Shown here piece by piece: positions 7,280 to 8,798 of a stretch of DNA of 8,798 bases. The position numbers and the translations under genes are program-made. Within the stretch, counting starts at the first letter, position 1. Every line of letters starts with the position of its first letter. Origin of the DNA: Treponema sp. (GTDB lineage: Bacteria; Spirochaetota; Spirochaetia; Treponematales; Treponemataceae); NCBI GenBank assembly GCA_023231445.1, contig JALNVF010000131.1, forward strand, positions 1 through 8,798. The letters run 5' to 3'. The notes under the pieces are model-generated. The model ran no database searches. It was not told the DNA's origin and saw only the letters and a list, made by a program, of their open reading frames with translations.

Positions 7280-7294
7280 CTTCAAAAAAAAGTC

Positions 7295-7303
7295 TGATAC
7301 AAT
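7295..7303 (+). promoter_or_regulatory. Candidate extended -10 promoter for tam
   Basis: TGATACAAT combines the extended TGn element with TACAAT, five of six matches to TATAAT. A run of eight A (7284-7291) lies just upstream, and no convincing -35 hexamer exists at 17 bp, as is common for extended -10 promoters. Transcription would begin near 7310 and give a leader of about 70 nt before tam. Confidence 0.4.
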
Positions 7304-7306
7304 GAA

Positions 7307-7328
7307 TACTTCTGTATAAACAGTAGTA
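7307..7328. repeat. 22-bp dyad in the tam leader (candidate operator or hairpin)
   Basis: TACTTCTG and CAGTAGTA are inverted repeats matching at 7 of 8 positions around a 6-nt loop, TATAAA. No T-run follows on either strand, so it is not an intrinsic terminator for the phosphotransferase gene. It overlaps the predicted transcription start of tam, a normal place for a repressor site. The WYL regulator encoded downstream is a natural candidate, but that link is inference. Confidence 0.35.
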
Positions 7329-7368
7329 AATATATAGATAAAACTTCAGTCGCCGTCTATACTCTGGC

Positions 7369-7373
7369 AGAGG
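7369..7373 (+). promoter_or_regulatory. Ribosome binding site of tam
   Basis: AGAGG lies 7 nt before ATG 7381 and settles the start. It is one of the clearer Shine-Dalgarno sites in the window. Confidence 0.75.
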
Positions 7374-7380
7374 TACCAGC

Positions 7381-8160
7381 ATGTTTACATGGGATTCAAA
7401 ACAGTACGTTGAATTTGTTAATGAACGCACCCAGCCGGCAGTAGATCTTGTTTCGCGCATTCAGCTGAGCAGCCCGGCTAAAATCGTGGATATCGGCTGC
7501 GGACCGGGGAACAGCACGTACGTACTTGCAGAGCGCTTTCCGCACGCAGACATACTCGGCGTTGATTCTTCTGAAGATATGATACAGACAGCGCAAAAAA
7601 CATATCCGTCGCTGCACTTCAGAAAATGCGACGCCCGTACGGAACTGTCCGGACTGGGAAACGATTTTGACATCGTATTTTCCAATGCCTGCATCCAGTG
7701 GATTCCCGGCCATCCGGTACTGATAAAAAGCATGATGAATATGCTCAGGACCGGAGGTGTGCTAGCCGTCCAGACTCCCATGAATTACGATGAACCTATT
7801 CACAAAATCATTACTGCAGTGACGACAAGCATCAGATGGAAAGAAAAATTCCCGGCCCCGCGTGTTTTCTACAATCTGACGCCCGGTGAATATTATGACC
7901 TGCTTTCGGAACTGACCGGCACATTTACGCTCTGGCAGACGACATATTATCACCGTATGAAATCGCACAACGCCATCATGGAGTGGTACCGGGGAACGGG
8001 ACTACGGCCGTATATTTCCGTACTGCAGGAAAAAGACAGAAAAATATTTGAATCGGAAATATATGACGAAGTGGTAAAAGCCTATCCTGTCCAGAAAAAC
8101 GGTGAAATCATATTCCGGTTCCCCCGTTTCTTTATGCTTGCAGAAAAGCCCAGCCTGTAA
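7381..8160 (+). CDS. tam: Trans-aconitate 2-methyltransferase
   Basis: A 259-residue class I SAM-dependent methyltransferase, close in length to the 252 residues I recall for E. coli Tam. It transfers a methyl group from SAM to trans-aconitate, a spontaneous isomer of cis-aconitate that inhibits aconitase, so it acts as metabolite damage control in the cytoplasm. SAM motif I is VDIGCGPGNS at 36-45, and the ribose-binding acidic residue is Asp62 in LGVDSS. Tam-type features run the full length: QPAVDL near the start, SNACIQWIPGHP at 101-112, GGVLAVQTP at 125-133, TTYYHRMKSHNAI at 187-199, TGLRP at 206-210, and a C-terminal NGEIIFRFPRFFML. These agree with the E. coli protein as remembered, not from an alignment. 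Other small-acid methyltransferases are the alternative. The stop lies 2 nt before the WYL regulator gene, so the two are co-transcribed. The pair is richer in G+C than the phosphotransferase gene. Confidence 0.9.
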   Translation: MFTWDSKQYVEFVNERTQPAVDLVSRIQLSSPAKIVDIGCGPGNSTYVLAERFPHADILGVDSSEDMIQTAQKTYPSLHFRKCDARTELSGLGNDFDIVFSNACIQWIPGHPVLIKSMMNMLRTGGVLAVQTPMNYDEPIHKIITAVTTSIRWKEKFPAPRVFYNLTPGEYYDLLSELTGTFTLWQTTYYHRMKSHNAIMEWYRGTGLRPYISVLQEKDRKIFESEIYDEVVKAYPVQKNGEIIFRFPRFFMLAEKPSL

Positions 8161-8162
8161 AA

Positions 8163-8798
8163 ATGAAGACGGATCGTCTGCTCGCCATAACTATCTATCT
8201 GCTCAATCATGAAAAGACAAGTGCGTCGGCACTGGCCGAACGTTTTGAAGTTTCTGTCCGCACGATTCAGCGGGACATAGAATCGCTCTGCCTCTCAGGC
8301 ATTCCCGTCGCGGCCGAATACGGGGCAGACGGCGGGTATGAAATACTTGATACGTTTCATCTTGAAAAGCAAACCGTAAATCAGTCTGATTATCAGTATA
8401 TCGTAACGGCGCTGCAGGCACTCGTATCGGTATCAGGCGACAGAAACGCGGCAGGCGTACTCGAAAAAGTACAGGCCGCGTCGGAACTGTGCACTGATGC
8501 AGGCAGGAAAAGCACAGTACCTGATTCAAACGCCCCCGGAACGGAAATACAGCTCGATCTGAGCGTCGCACTTGAGAATCCCGGAATAAGCAGTACTATT
8601 TCCGCCATACGCGATGCCGTACGGAAAGGGATGCAGCTCGAATTTCTGTATACGAATTCCGCAGACGAAACAAAGCTGCACACCGTCGACCCCGTATTCG
8701 CCGTATTCAAATGGTATGCATGGTATCTCATCGCATGGTACGAACAGAAACAGGCATACTGCATGTTCAAGCTTGTCCGGATGCAGAATATACGCATG
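8163..8798 (+). CDS. WYL-domain HTH transcriptional regulator (YafY family), C-terminus beyond window
   Basis: From ATG 8163 the frame is open for exactly 212 codons to the window edge; family members are usually about 300-330 residues, so roughly the last third is missing. Residues 1-60 form a DeoR/HTH_11-type winged helix: helix, turn, then the recognition helix SVRTIQRDIESL at 31-42, with a wing at GADGGYEI (54-61). After a linker, the WYL domain begins near 145, with the diagnostic Trp187-Tyr188-Leu189 inside KWYAWYLIAW. WYL domains bind nucleic acid or small ligands, and these proteins act as ligand-responsive repressors or activators. The start 2 nt after the tam stop implies coupled translation and a regulatory link to tam. 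Hand-counted lines at 8221 and 8401 give 34 and 37 G+C out of 60, the richest in the window. Two open frames on the opposite strand here are shadows. Confidence 0.9.
   Translation, partial: MKTDRLLAITIYLLNHEKTSASALAERFEVSVRTIQRDIESLCLSGIPVAAEYGADGGYEILDTFHLEKQTVNQSDYQYIVTALQALVSVSGDRNAAGVLEKVQAASELCTDAGRKSTVPDSNAPGTEIQLDLSVALENPGISSTISAIRDAVRKGMQLEFLYTNSADETKLHTVDPVFAVFKWYAWYLIAWYEQKQAYCMFKLVRMQNIRM

Noticed and set aside
7265..7291. Two A8 tracts at the end of and after the phosphotransferase gene, considered as a terminator or phased bend
   Set aside because: No G+C-rich hairpin precedes a T-run on either strand, and a 19-nt spacing of two tracts is weak evidence for curvature.
8203..8797. 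Two long minus-strand open frames opposite the WYL regulator
   Set aside because: Their products are Cys/Arg/Ser-rich with no recognisable domain, while the plus strand gives a clear HTH and WYL protein.

Overview
The window is 8.8 kb of bacterial chromosome-type DNA. It is almost fully coding and has two divergent halves. Hand counts of selected 60-base lines range from about 28% to 62% G+C, so composition is uneven. The gene families fit an anaerobic, motile, host- or sediment-associated bacterium: a multi-pass chemoreceptor, a membrane EAL protein, a GHKL kinase with a LytTR regulator, Tam, and a WYL regulator. The secreted transglutaminase-like fragment and the multi-pass receptor remind me most of treponemal spirochaetes. 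That assignment is a weak inference, because no rRNA or other marker gene is present.

Left half (1-6296, minus strand). Five genes read leftward in one tightly packed run, in transcription order. They are a six-segment membrane methyl-accepting chemotaxis protein (6296-4398), a membrane EAL c-di-GMP phosphodiesterase with a degenerate GGDEF domain (4386-2482), a LytTR response regulator (2469-1747), a GHKL sensor kinase of AgrC type (1750-455), and the first 150 codons of an exported transglutaminase-like protein (450 to beyond base 1). Gaps are 11, 12, -4 and 4 nt, so one transcript is very likely. The kinase and regulator form a cognate two-component pair. The chemoreceptor and the phosphodiesterase would feed motility and c-di-GMP output. 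The last gene may be a cell-envelope or periplasmic partner.

Middle (6297-6454). A 158-bp divergent intergenic region carries a 30-bp imperfect dyad and repeated AT-rich motifs. It is the only obvious place for the promoter of the five-gene run and for control of the rightward kinase gene.

Right half (6455-8798, plus strand). An orphan aminoglycoside/choline-kinase-fold phosphotransferase is followed by a 101-bp gap holding an extended -10 promoter candidate and a 22-bp dyad. Next come trans-aconitate methyltransferase (tam) and, 2 nt after its stop, a WYL-domain transcriptional regulator that runs off the right edge. The tam-regulator pair looks like a two-gene operon, possibly autoregulated through the dyad. 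It is clearly richer in G+C than the phosphotransferase gene beside it.

I see no tRNA, rRNA, CRISPR array, insertion sequence or phage gene. No intergenic stretch exceeds 158 bp. The most unusual feature is the joining of chemoreceptor, c-di-GMP hydrolase, LytTR/GHKL pair and secreted protein in one operon.
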